Shown here: positions 15,078 to 23,214 of the stretch, piece by piece
Position numbering within the stretch: the stretch's first letter is position 1
Layout of the letters: each line of letters begins with the position of its first letter
NCBI GenBank assembly: GCA_013316825.1
Contig: WSLY01000004.1
Span: 1-64,000, forward strand
Origin: Lachnospiraceae bacterium
GTDB lineage: Bacteria > Bacillota > Clostridia > Lachnospirales > Lachnospiraceae
Length of the DNA stretch: 64,000 bases
Direction: 5' to 3'
Translations under genes and position numbers: made by a program
The notes under the pieces: model-generated
Told to the model about the DNA's origin: nothing
Database searches by the model: none
Seen by the model: only the letters and a program-made list of their open reading frames with translations

Positions 15078-16190
15078 ATGAAAGAAACCTATAAAAGCAG
15101 GGTATACACCGACAGGCCGCTTTATGCGGATTATGACGCGCCGGAAAAATTTCAGGCTATCATTGGTATTATAATGACCCATCTCAGGGCACACCCAAAA
15201 GCAATCTGTTCTTATTCCGGCGGTTCAGACAGTGATATCCTGATTGACCTGATTGAAACAGCACGGAAGATTGCCCCGTCGCTCCCGCCGGTAAAGTATG
15301 TATTTTTTAACACGGGATTAGAAATGAAAGCAATAAAGGACCATGTAAATGCAACGGCAGAAAAATATGGAGTGGCGATTGAGGAATGCCGTCCTGAAAT
15401 CGGGATAGTGCAGGCTTCAAGGACATACGGAATCCCATTTGTTTCAAAGATAATGTCCAGCGGACTTTCGGAGTGGCAGAAAAAGGGTGTGCCTCTGTCA
15501 ATCGCTGACGAATACGAACAGGCAGAGGATAAAACGGGAAAACGCAGGGAACTGAAAGAGCGCTATCCGAAGTGCGAATTCTTAATCAATTTTTTATGTT
15601 GTTGCAATTCGGCAGGAGAACCCAGGCCAAACATTCAGCTTGTGATAAATTCGTCAAAATACATGAGGGACTTTATCGCTGACAACCCACCGGATTTCCA
15701 GATTAGCGCAAAATGCTGTGATTACTGCAAAAAGCAGGTGGCACATAATGTGCAGAAAGAATATGAGATGGTTATTACAGGCGAGCGGAGGGACGAGGGG
15801 GGTATGCGGTCAGTACCGAGAAAGGACAACACGGCGCTCTGCTTTACCGAATCGGGCAGCGGGCAGTACAGATTCAGGCCGCTGTACTATGTATCGGATA
15901 AAGACAAGGCATGGTACAAAGAAAGGTTTGGAATCAGATATTCGGATGCCTATGAAGTTTATGGGCTGACAAGGACGGGATGCTGTGGATGCCCGATATC
16001 GCACAAAGCTGTTGATGACCTTGAAAAAATACGGCCATATGAGCCAAACCTGGTGAAAGCCGCATGGAATGTATTCGGGAAAAGCTATGAATACAGGAAA
16101 AAATACAACGAGTATAAACAAAACAGAATGCAGGAAGAGAAATTCTGCGGGCAGATTACGATACAGGATTACTTATCCCAGCTTTTGTAA
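15078..16190 (+). CDS. PAPS-reductase-like PP-loop ATPase of phage type
   Basis: 370 residues from ATG 15078, after GGAGGGGTG. The PP-loop SYSGGSDSDIL (~45-56) binds ATP for adenylation. Conserved Cys clusters are FLCCCN, KCCDYC and the C-terminal TGCCGCPI, compatible with an iron-sulfur or sulfur-transfer centre. Related families are CysH, DndC and phage 'phosphoadenosine phosphosulfate reductases'. With no dnd, cys or queuosine genes nearby, the substrate is unknown; nucleic-acid sulfur modification is a possibility only. It is followed 15 nt later by a phage hypothetical gene. Confidence 0.8.
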   Translation: MKETYKSRVYTDRPLYADYDAPEKFQAIIGIIMTHLRAHPKAICSYSGGSDSDILIDLIETARKIAPSLPPVKYVFFNTGLEMKAIKDHVNATAEKYGVAIEECRPEIGIVQASRTYGIPFVSKIMSSGLSEWQKKGVPLSIADEYEQAEDKTGKRRELKERYPKCEFLINFLCCCNSAGEPRPNIQLVINSSKYMRDFIADNPPDFQISAKCCDYCKKQVAHNVQKEYEMVITGERRDEGGMRSVPRKDNTALCFTESGSGQYRFRPLYYVSDKDKAWYKERFGIRYSDAYEVYGLTRTGCCGCPISHKAVDDLEKIRPYEPNLVKAAWNVFGKSYEYRKKYNEYKQNRMQEEKFCGQITIQDYLSQLL

Positions 16191-16205
16191 AAAAGGAGCA
16201 GGCAG

Positions 16206-16535
16206 ATGGACAGATTGACACAAAGAAATGAAACGGGAACTGCGGTACTTAAAGTGCCGTATGAGTGCGGGGACTGCGGTCATGTAATATACCGTCTTTG
16301 CGACACGGGAAACGGGGAGCCGGTAAACAGGCTGGCGCATTATGAGGAAACAGGATTTACGCCTGTGCAGATACGCCAGATGTATTATGCACTGGCAAAA
16401 GCAGTGTACCCGCATAATAAGAGATTTATGAAATACGTGGACAGGCATGCCATAGAGCATAAGATAACGATAGCTGAGGCGCTTACCCATGAGCAGGTGA
16501 GACAGACGTGCCTGATGTACGTGGGTGCAGATTAA
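16206..16535 (+). CDS. Conserved phage hypothetical protein
   Basis: 109 residues, good GGAGCAGG site. Opening MDRLTQRNETGTAVLKV and NGEPVNRLAHYEETGFTPVQI match a common phage family of unknown function (from memory). One CGDC Cys pair near residue 22-25. Confidence 0.6.
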   Translation: MDRLTQRNETGTAVLKVPYECGDCGHVIYRLCDTGNGEPVNRLAHYEETGFTPVQIRQMYYALAKAVYPHNKRFMKYVDRHAIEHKITIAEALTHEQVRQTCLMYVGAD

Positions 16536-16552
16536 CTATGGGGAGAGGCAAT

Positions 16553-17005
16553 ATGGACAAAGAAAAACTGATGACAAAATTTGACGGACAGTGGGTACCT
16601 GAAAAACTGTTGTATGTGAGCTCTGACATATGTATGGGGCTCGACTGTAGTGACTGCGGGTCCGTGTGCAAGAAATATTTCAGGAAAGGCTGTAAAAAAT
16701 GTCCACTGCAGGAGGTTTTTAACCGTCTCGGGGAATATGAGGCAGCAGGTCTGATGCCGGAGCAGATAAAGGCAGACAAATGGAAATATGACGGCAGCAG
16801 GGAAGAATCCTGTGTATCTGATGAAATTCTTTACGGGGCAGTGAATACGCAGGTTGAATTCCTGCGCCGGTGCAGGGAAAGGTACGACGACGAGCCGGAA
16901 TTTGACATTGTAATACTTAAAATCATGCTGGAGCTAAAGGAACGGCGGGCAGCGGAAGGGAGAAAAAGCAATGCGGAAGAAAAAGAACAGCCAGAAACTG
17001 AATGA
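16553..17005 (+). CDS. Conserved phage hypothetical protein with Cys clusters
   Basis: 150 residues from ATG 16553 after GGGGAGAGG. N-terminal Cys-rich segment (CMGLDCSDC, VCKKYFRKGCKKC) that probably binds zinc, then GEYEAAGLMPEQI, the repeat-like tail shared with the preceding protein (YEETGFTPVQI). C-terminus is charged. Confidence 0.55.
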   Translation: MDKEKLMTKFDGQWVPEKLLYVSSDICMGLDCSDCGSVCKKYFRKGCKKCPLQEVFNRLGEYEAAGLMPEQIKADKWKYDGSREESCVSDEILYGAVNTQVEFLRRCRERYDDEPEFDIVILKIMLELKERRAAEGRKSNAEEKEQPETE

Positions 17006-17153
17006 CCATGCAAATGCAGCCACGGCAGCAGGCATGACATGCGGGCAGCAGCAGGCGGCAGAATACGCGAAGGCAGTGATAGTAAGACCCGTGCCTAACG
17101 GCTACCGGAAGGCAGGGGAATTTACCCGTAAGAAATGGGAGGAGGACTTATAA
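16971..17153 (+). CDS. Small phage protein (60 aa)
   Basis: Starts within the previous gene at ATG 16971 with AAGGGAG upstream. Ala/Gln-rich helical middle and a basic C-terminus. No family recognised. Overlap and close spacing indicate the same operon. Confidence 0.5.
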   Translation: MRKKKNSQKLNDHANAATAAGMTCGQQQAAEYAKAVIVRPVPNGYRKAGEFTRKKWEEDL

Positions 17154-17315
17154 GTGGAGAGACTGGAAAAACTGGGGCGTGAGGCAAAATATGACACAAT
17201 GGTAAAGCCGCCGTGTGCCTCTGCGATGGCAGCAGGAAAGAGACGGCCGGCATACATAAACTACACGCCGGAGGGGCGGAAGAAAGAAGAAAGAGAGGGT
17301 AAGCAGAATGAGTAA
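17154..17315 (+). CDS. Small phage protein (53 aa), GTG start
   Basis: Not in the ORF track. GTG directly after the previous TAA, with GGGAGGAGG upstream. Sequence begins VERLEKLGREAKYDTMV and includes RRPAYINYTPEGRKK. Its stop overlaps the next gene's start. No function recognised. Confidence 0.5.
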   Translation: MERLEKLGREAKYDTMVKPPCASAMAAGKRRPAYINYTPEGRKKEEREGKQNE

Positions 17316-17619
17316 AGTATACATACGCAGTCAGGACAGGGAAAGCCTTTATTGTTTTGGCGGTTCATACAATGCCTTGTGTTATTCAAATGATACTGTG
17401 TGCAGAAAAGGAGCTAAGGAGCAGGCAGTGCAACACACTATCTGCATTTCAGACGGCTGTTTGGAAACACTTGGTGAATATGAGAGCAAAGAGCGCTGCC
17501 TTGCGATTCTGGACGAAATACAGGATGAGTGTAAAAGCTATTATAAATCAACCTGTGGTCTGAACATACCAGATATGCTGTTTGATATGCCAGCGTTGTA
17601 TCAAATGCCCGAGAAGTAA
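17308..17619 (+). CDS. Phage hypothetical protein (103 aa)
   Basis: Starts at ATG 17308 overlapping the preceding stop. N-terminus MSKVYIRSQDRESLYCFGG and a C-terminal DIPMLFDMP-like segment; the block KERCLAILDEIQDE is seen in a small family of Clostridia phage and plasmid proteins (weak recollection). No catalytic motif. Confidence 0.5.
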   Translation: MSKVYIRSQDRESLYCFGGSYNALCYSNDTVCRKGAKEQAVQHTICISDGCLETLGEYESKERCLAILDEIQDECKSYYKSTCGLNIPDMLFDMPALYQMPEK

Positions 17620-17713
17620 GGCACCCATGGCAGCAGTCATTTACATATTTGTTTGCATTTATATCACGGAGCCTATGGCGGCGGGGCAATGCGCCGCCGG
17701 AAAGGAGGGCATA

Positions 17714-18133
17714 TTGACAAGAAAACAGCTTGAGCAGTACAAAAGCAAGAAAGAAGAAATCAGGGAACTGGAAGCCTATATCAGCAAACTCGGCAGCAGT
17801 GAAAGTCTGATGGGCAGCAGTACTGTGTTTGACTACCGTTCCGGCTACCCGAAGCCGCAGGCTGTGGTAGGAGTGGACAGGGCGGAGTTCTGGAAGGAAA
17901 AAGAGAAGTACGATAAAAAAATACAGGAATTAAAGGCAGATTGCGAGGAAGTGGAAGATTTTATTCTTGGCATAGAGGACAGTCTGATGCGCAGAATATT
18001 CCGACTGAGTTATATGGAGGGAATGACGCAGGACAGCGTTGCAAAGGACATAAACATACACCGAAGCACAGTTTCAAAAAAAATTTCGGATTTCTTGAAA
18101 GTTTCACACAAATCACAAAAAAAGATGATATAA
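17714..18133 (+). CDS. ArpU-like late transcription regulator
   Basis: 139 residues from TTG 17714, 6 nt after AAGGAGG; the track start (17582) is in the previous gene. Helical N-terminus (QLEQYKSKKEEIRELEAYI), a central SGYPKPQAVVG segment, then a sigma-70 region-4-like HTH (RRIFRLSYMEGMTQDSVAK, HRSTVSKKISDFL). Such ArpU/DUF1492 proteins activate phage late genes (family knowledge). It ends the early operon: a terminator follows at 18188 and a strong promoter at 18263. Confidence 0.75.
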   Translation: MTRKQLEQYKSKKEEIRELEAYISKLGSSESLMGSSTVFDYRSGYPKPQAVVGVDRAEFWKEKEKYDKKIQELKADCEEVEDFILGIEDSLMRRIFRLSYMEGMTQDSVAKDINIHRSTVSKKISDFLKVSHKSQKKMI

Positions 18134-18187
18134 TAAAAAATAGAGGAACCAGCAGAAATTCCCTTTATGCTAAAAACCTCCTTTATA

Positions 18188-18218
18188 AAGACGTCCGCTT
18201 CACGGCAGGCGTCTTTTT
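18188..18218 (+). terminator. Terminator of the early operon
   Basis: AAGACG...CGTCTT stem with an inner CCGC/GGC extension, followed by TTTT. Confidence 0.8.
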
Positions 18219-18262
18219 AATAATTATAATAAAAATATTTTTAAAATTATTATAAAAAACTA

Positions 18263-18291
18263 TTGACATATGGTGCACGATATGTTATTAT
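18263..18291 (+). promoter_or_regulatory. Near-consensus promoter at the start of the late region
   Basis: -35 TTGACA (18263-18268), 17-bp spacer, -10 TATTAT (18286-18291). The spacer contains a small palindrome, TGGTGCACGA, which could be a regulator site. Confidence 0.78.
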
Positions 18292-18316
18292 ATACTTGTA
18301 AGGAGGTGAAATACAG

Positions 18317-18439
18317 ATGAGTAAGAAAAAACACAAAAAGAAAAAATCCGATATCAATCTTGAGACCTGGCTAGTCGGAGCGATAACGGATTTAATCATC
18401 GGTATAATCTTAACGATTATAGCAAAACTACTTGAGTAG
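18317..18439 (+). CDS. Tiny single-TM protein (40 aa)
   Basis: Not in the ORF track. ATG 18317 with AAGGAGG upstream. A strongly basic N-terminus (SKKKHKKKKSD) is followed by one hydrophobic helix (VGAITDLIIGIILTIIAKLL). First gene after the late-region promoter; a GNRA-loop hairpin follows at about 18441-18464. Resembles type I toxin or small holin-like peptides; the function is not established. Confidence 0.6.
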   Translation: MSKKKHKKKKSDINLETWLVGAITDLIIGIILTIIAKLLE

Positions 18440-18502
18440 CGGAGAGGGGCGAAAGCCCTTCTCTAAAAAACAGTATAACACACTCATCTGTAAAAAATCA
18501 AT

Positions 18503-18619
18503 ATGAAAGACATTTTAATGTTTTTGGGAATCTTATTAATTGCAATGGGAATCTGTAAACTGTGCATTTATTTTGTAATGAAAAGGAGGGAAAGCCGTGC
18601 CGGTAGGAAGCCCAACTAA
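18503..18619 (+). CDS. Tiny single-TM protein (38 aa)
   Basis: Not in the ORF track. ATG 18503; one hydrophobic helix (ILMFLGILLIAMGICKLCIYF) and a basic tail (KRRESRAGRK). No clear ribosome binding site, so uncertain. It overlaps the next gene, whose own start has a strong site inside this frame. Confidence 0.4.
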   Translation: MKDILMFLGILLIAMGICKLCIYFVMKRRESRAGRKPN

Positions 18620-18791
18620 GCAGACAATCGCAACAAAAAAATATGAGGAAAAGGCCGGCTGGGTAAGCAAGTCATACAAGCTAAAAAAGGAGCTTGTGGA
18701 AGAGTTTGCGGAAGCCTGCCAGTCGGCGGGAGTCAGTCAGGCGGCAAAGCTCTCCGAGTTTATGCGGGAGTTTATAGACAGCCAGAAATAA
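18597..18791 (+). CDS. Small ribbon-helix-helix-like protein
   Basis: 64 residues, GTG start after AAAGGAGG. WVSKSYKLKKELVEEFAEACQ then SQAAKLSEFMREFI has the size and pattern of a ribbon-helix-helix DNA-binding protein. Common upstream of the phage HNH gene; a regulatory role is inferred. Confidence 0.6.
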   Translation: MPVGSPTKQTIATKKYEEKAGWVSKSYKLKKELVEEFAEACQSAGVSQAAKLSEFMREFIDSQK

Positions 18792-18870
18792 CAGGAACAA
18801 GGAAGGGCAATGCGAAAAACCGTGTTGCTCTTTTCGTTTGCTTTAAATGGCAACAGTACGGGAGGAAATA

Positions 18871-19209
18871 ATGGCAAGAGCATTTGCAAAAGCATTTTAT
18901 AATTCTAGTGTATGGAAGGAAGTAAGGGAATCCATACTAAAGCGGGACAGTTACATGTGCCAGATGGCAGGGTGTCATAATCCGGCTGAAGAGGTACACC
19001 ACAAGAAGGAATTGACACCTGACAATATAAACGATACATCAATCACAGTAAATCCAGACAATCTTATTTCTCTGTGCGGGAAATGTCACAAGATAATTAC
19101 GGCAAGGAATAAGCGGGAGCAGGGGACAGAAGATATACTTCCGGTTGTTGTCTTTGATGAGTCGGGTTATCCGGTTATCGCAGACTCCCCCCTGGGGTAC
19201 ACTAATTAA
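18871..19209 (+). CDS. Phage HNH endonuclease (packaging-linked)
   Basis: 112 residues from ATG 18871 (site GGGAGG). Contains FYNSSVWKEVRESILKRD, then CQMAGC, EEVHHKKEL (the HH of the motif), NPDNLISLCGKCH (zinc Cys and final His). Immediately upstream of the terminase genes, the usual place of HNH proteins that assist terminase in cos-type HK97-like phages (family knowledge). The cos site probably lies near 19200-19270, but I cannot define it. Confidence 0.85.
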   Translation: MARAFAKAFYNSSVWKEVRESILKRDSYMCQMAGCHNPAEEVHHKKELTPDNINDTSITVNPDNLISLCGKCHKIITARNKREQGTEDILPVVVFDESGYPVIADSPLGYTN

Positions 19210-19293
19210 TGCTGTCCCCCGCCGACCAATGGTGGCCTAAGTTGTTACTGACTGGGGACATGCGCGTAAGGGGTGTGGTATACAGGAGGTTTT

Positions 19294-19695
19294 ATGGAAA
19301 ATTTTGAAAGCATTTATACGGATAAACAGCGGAAAACCAAAATAAAGAAAGAGCAGCAAAGACTTGAAGCCATATTCGAAAACATAGAAAACAACAAGAG
19401 AAAAACCGTCGAAAAATTGATAGAAAATGCTGCTTTCATGGCTGTGACGCTGGAGGAAACACGCCAGATAGTGGCGAGGGACGGCGTTGTGGAGGCTTAT
19501 CAGAACGGAGAAAACCAGAAGGGCGTGAAAAAGTCGGCGGCGGTGGAAGTGTATGACAAAATGGTGAATACCTACAGCAAAGTAATTAAACAGCTATGCG
19601 ACCTTATGCCAGCACAAATAATTCTAAATAAAGGAGAGGAAAAAAACAGCCCTGAAAAGGAAATTATGGATTTTATCAAGGGAGGCTATGGGTGA
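19294..19695 (+). CDS. terS: Terminase small subunit
   Basis: 133 residues from ATG 19294 after AGGAGG. Helical, with KKEQQRLEAIFENIENNKR, a VTLEETRQIVARDG block and a C-terminal AAVEVYDKMVNTYSKVIKQL helix, matching the P27-type small terminase family. It recognises phage DNA for packaging. Its stop overlaps the GTG of the large subunit. Confidence 0.8.
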   Translation: MENFESIYTDKQRKTKIKKEQQRLEAIFENIENNKRKTVEKLIENAAFMAVTLEETRQIVARDGVVEAYQNGENQKGVKKSAAVEVYDKMVNTYSKVIKQLCDLMPAQIILNKGEEKNSPEKEIMDFIKGGYG

Positions 19696-21362
19696 ACTGG
19701 GCACAGGAATACCTTGCAATGATTCGCTCCGGTGATGAGGTAGTATCAGATAAGGTCAAGACTGTTTATGAAAGGGAATGCAGCTGGATGAAAACCCCTC
19801 CGGCTGACTTCCCTTATTATTTTGACGAAGAAAGAGGGCAGCGCCATATTGACTTCATTGAAAAATTCTGTAGGCAGTCAAAGGGACGCTGGGGCGGCAT
19901 GCTCATGCAGTTGGAGCCATTCCAGAAAGCAAAATTGCAGTTATGCTTTGGCTGGCTGGAAAAAGGGACGAATCTGCGGCGCTTTAGGGAAGTGGTGGAT
20001 ATCCGCGGACGTAAATGCGGAAAATCAACAGAGACGGCTGCTGTCGAATGGGATATGGCGGTCAATGACGGGGAATCCGGCGCAGAGATATACTGTACGG
20101 CTAACAAGAAGGAGCAGGCAAACATTATATTTACCGAATGCGCAAACATGCGCCAACAGTCAAATGAACTGGCAGCAATATCTAAAAAGCGCCAGTCGGA
20201 TATTTATATACCTTTTTCCATGTCCTACATAAAATCGCTTGCTGCGGATACTTCCACGATGGACGGTCTCAACACACATTTTTTTTCCCTTGATGAGTGG
20301 CATGAGCAGCGGAACTCAAAATTGTATGATGTTATGATACAGTCCCAGTCCACAAGGGATCAGCCGCTTGCATGGCTTGTCAGTACAAATGGATTTGTCA
20401 GGGAGGGGTTTTTTGATGATAAATACGATGAGGCGGCAAATGTGGCAATGTGGAATCCCGGATTTGAAGATTACACCATGCTGCCGCTTATCTACGAACT
20501 CAATGAAAGGGAGAACTGGATGGAGCCCGAACACTGGGCGGAAGCCAATCCAGGACTGGGTAGAATTAAGAAGATTGAAACGCTGGCGGAATATGTAGCA
20601 AAAGCGAAGAGAAACCCTTCCTTTCTCCCCACAGTGCTGACAAAGGACTTTAATATCAAAGAAAATTCGGCAGAGGGGTGGCTTGGAGCTGACGCTATTA
20701 TCAATACAACCGTGGTGTCAATGGATTTTTTGAAAAATTCATACGCGGTGGGTGGCTGCGACCTGTCCAGCACGACCGACCTGACTTGCGCCACATTGTT
20801 AATCAGAAAACCGGAAGACAACCGGTTTTTTGTATTGCAGAAATATTTCCTGCCAAAGTCAAAAGTAAGCGCTGTTGACATAAAGGATAAACGGGAAGCC
20901 CCGTACAGAAGGTGGGAAAAAGAGGAATGGCTGTCTGTCAGTGACGGCGCAACAGTTGATTTCCATGCGGTGACGGAGTGGTTTGCGGGCATGGTGCGCC
21001 AGTATAATATCCGCCCGCTGTGGATTGGATATGACGCGGCACTGTCCGGTTACTGGAAGGAAGAAATGGAGGCATATGGGTTTGACATGGAAAAAATCAG
21101 ACAGGGCCCTTTTACTTGGACCTATCCTTTCAAGGAGCTGGGTGGATTGTTTGAGGAACACAGGATTTGTTACCAGAATAATCCGATACTCCGGTGGTGT
21201 CTTATGAATACGGCAAAGAAATCCACCAACAAGGACGGGATAGAAAGCATACAGCCGGTAAAAATCAACACATACCGGAGGATAGACGGGACAGTATCAC
21301 TGTTAAATGCATACACCTGCCTCAAGAACCATGAAGAGGAATATATTCGCTACATAAAGTAA
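19692..21362 (+). CDS. terL: Terminase large subunit
   Basis: 556 residues, GTG start overlapping terS (GTGA). N-terminal ATPase: Walker A-like GRKCGKST (~103-110), Walker B THFFSLDEWHE. C-terminal RNase H-fold nuclease: GGCDLSSTTDLTC and WIGYDAALSGYW supply the acidic residues. Drives DNA translocation and cleavage during head filling. Length fits the HK97/Terminase_1 type. Confidence 0.93.
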   Translation: MNWAQEYLAMIRSGDEVVSDKVKTVYERECSWMKTPPADFPYYFDEERGQRHIDFIEKFCRQSKGRWGGMLMQLEPFQKAKLQLCFGWLEKGTNLRRFREVVDIRGRKCGKSTETAAVEWDMAVNDGESGAEIYCTANKKEQANIIFTECANMRQQSNELAAISKKRQSDIYIPFSMSYIKSLAADTSTMDGLNTHFFSLDEWHEQRNSKLYDVMIQSQSTRDQPLAWLVSTNGFVREGFFDDKYDEAANVAMWNPGFEDYTMLPLIYELNERENWMEPEHWAEANPGLGRIKKIETLAEYVAKAKRNPSFLPTVLTKDFNIKENSAEGWLGADAIINTTVVSMDFLKNSYAVGGCDLSSTTDLTCATLLIRKPEDNRFFVLQKYFLPKSKVSAVDIKDKREAPYRRWEKEEWLSVSDGATVDFHAVTEWFAGMVRQYNIRPLWIGYDAALSGYWKEEMEAYGFDMEKIRQGPFTWTYPFKELGGLFEEHRICYQNNPILRWCLMNTAKKSTNKDGIESIQPVKINTYRRIDGTVSLLNAYTCLKNHEEEYIRYIK

Positions 21363-21372
21363 GGAGCCGGAA

Positions 21373-22587
21373 ATGGGTATTTTCAATAATTTATTTAAAA
21401 AAGTAAAAACAGTATTTGCAAACAGTTATTTCGGGTATCAGGCAAGAAGTTCCTCGTGGACTGCTGACGCATGGGAACATGATATTGTCCGTGGAATTGT
21501 GGACTGTATTGCCACACATGCAGCAAAGGGCATGCTGCAGCATGTAATAGTGGGAAAAGACGGGCGTATCAGTGAGACAAAGCGGGATAGCAGGATAGTC
21601 CGGCTGTTGAATGAAAAGCCTAATGACATTATGTCCGGATTTGAACTTAAATACCGCTTTTTTGCCCAGCTTGAAACGCAGACAACAGCCGTTTTATATA
21701 TAGAGTTTGAAAACGGGGAAGCGAAAGCGATATATCCGGTGGACTACAAGATGTTTGAGTTTCGCGAAGTGCAGGGCGGGGGCTGGGCAATCCTTTTTAC
21801 GGATTATGAGGGTGTAGAGCAGGTGCTGCCGCTGGAGTGCTGCGTGGTGGTAAGGAAGTTTTATAATTACCGGCAGGCAGCAGGTGACGGAAACAGGCCA
21901 ATCTATAATGTTCTGACCATGGCAAAGGCATCTGATGAGGGATTTGTACAGGCGCTTACAGTATCCAATAAGGTACGCGGTCTGATAAAGCAGAAAAAGG
22001 CAATGCTTGACCCCGAAGACGTTAAAAAGAGCCAGGAGGATTTTGCAAGGCGGTTTGAGGATGCCGCAAGCAAGGGCGGTATTGTCGGTATAGATTCCAT
22101 GGAAGAGTATGTTCCGCTGAATGTAAATACTTATGCCGCAAATGCGGCGCAGACAAAGGAAATTGCAGGGCGGTTTTATAGTTATTTCCGCACGCCGGAA
22201 GAGGTTGTGCAGAGCAGGTATACAGAGCAGACGGGACTTGCATGGTATGAGGCAGTAATAGAGCCGCTGTGGGAACAGCTTGCCGAAGCGTTGTCCAATG
22301 TGTATTTTTCATCAAGAGAAAAGGGTTGTGGAAATAAACTGGTTATTTCCGGCGGCGTGTTGATGGGTACGAGCTATCAGACAAGGGTAAACATTATAAA
22401 TACAACGAAAGAGCTTGGAATGCTCACAATCAACGAGCAGCGCGAGCTTTTAGGGTATGCCCCCATAGAGGGCGGGGATATCCGCCAGGTATCGCTGAAC
22501 TTTATAAATGCAGACAAACAGGATACATACCAGACAGGAAAGGAGAAAGAGGAGAAAAATGGAAAAACCGGAGAAAACGGGGAATGA
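21373..22587 (+). CDS. Portal protein, HK97 family
   Basis: 404 residues. HK97-type portal features: N-terminal VRGIVDCIATHAAKG, the AVLYIEFENGEAKAIYPVD strand, and the GRFYSYFRTPEEVVQSRYTEQ block followed by YEAVIEPLWEQLAEAL. Forms the dodecameric DNA channel at the capsid vertex. The charged C-terminal tail overlaps the protease gene by 29 bp. Confidence 0.9.
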   Translation: MGIFNNLFKKVKTVFANSYFGYQARSSSWTADAWEHDIVRGIVDCIATHAAKGMLQHVIVGKDGRISETKRDSRIVRLLNEKPNDIMSGFELKYRFFAQLETQTTAVLYIEFENGEAKAIYPVDYKMFEFREVQGGGWAILFTDYEGVEQVLPLECCVVVRKFYNYRQAAGDGNRPIYNVLTMAKASDEGFVQALTVSNKVRGLIKQKKAMLDPEDVKKSQEDFARRFEDAASKGGIVGIDSMEEYVPLNVNTYAANAAQTKEIAGRFYSYFRTPEEVVQSRYTEQTGLAWYEAVIEPLWEQLAEALSNVYFSSREKGCGNKLVISGGVLMGTSYQTRVNIINTTKELGMLTINEQRELLGYAPIEGGDIRQVSLNFINADKQDTYQTGKEKEEKNGKTGENGE

Positions 22588-23200
22588 CAGCAGGCAGTTG
22601 AGAAAGGGCGCAATGGCAAGGAGTTTTCAGATGCATGTGCGGGAAGCCGGAACGGAAGGCAGTGAAGGGGAAATGTGGGTGGAAGGGTATGCCGCAACCT
22701 TTGATTCCGAAACAGTCCTGTTTGAATTGGACGGGATTGAATACAAAGAAATGATATGCGAAGGCGCCTTTGATGGCTGCAAAATGGAAGATGTTATTTT
22801 TAATTACAACCATGGCGGCAAGGTTATGGCGAGGACCCGCAACGGTACCCTGCAACTAAGCATAGATGACAAGGGACTGCATATCAGGGCGCGCCTTGAT
22901 GGGACGGAAGAGGGCCGCAGGCTGTATGAGGAAATCAAAGGCGGATATATTGACCGGATGAGCTTTGCATTTACTATACGGGAAGAAAGCTACGATAAAG
23001 ATTCCCATTTGTGGAAGATACATGCAGTTAAGCGTTTGTATGACGTCAGTGCGGTGGATATTCCCGCTTATGATGATACATCAATTGAGGCAAGGAAGGA
23101 CTTTATTCTGGAGGCGGAAGCTCAGGAGAAAAGAGAACGTAAAGCGGAGGCTGAACTCCGGAAGCGGAAATTGGTGGCAGCTATAAAATTATCAATCTAA
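22559..23200 (+). CDS. Prohead protease, HK97 family (S78-like)
   Basis: 213 residues from ATG 22559. Characteristic motifs: EGYAATFDSE, the catalytic His in NYNHGGKVMARTRNGTL, and the Ser in DRMSFAFTI. It processes the capsid protein delta domain and itself during head maturation. The C-terminus is charged and helical. Confidence 0.9.
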   Translation: MEKPEKTGNDSRQLRKGAMARSFQMHVREAGTEGSEGEMWVEGYAATFDSETVLFELDGIEYKEMICEGAFDGCKMEDVIFNYNHGGKVMARTRNGTLQLSIDDKGLHIRARLDGTEEGRRLYEEIKGGYIDRMSFAFTIREESYDKDSHLWKIHAVKRLYDVSAVDIPAYDDTSIEARKDFILEAEAQEKRERKAEAELRKRKLVAAIKLSI

Positions 23201-23214
23201 CAGGAGGAAAGAAA

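Noticed and set aside
17640-17714. Third copy of the structured leader (GGCGGCG/CGCCGCC hairpin before 17714)
   Set aside because: Only a simple 7-bp hairpin. It lacks the ACAG loop hairpin and the long GCCGCGC...GGCATGG arms.
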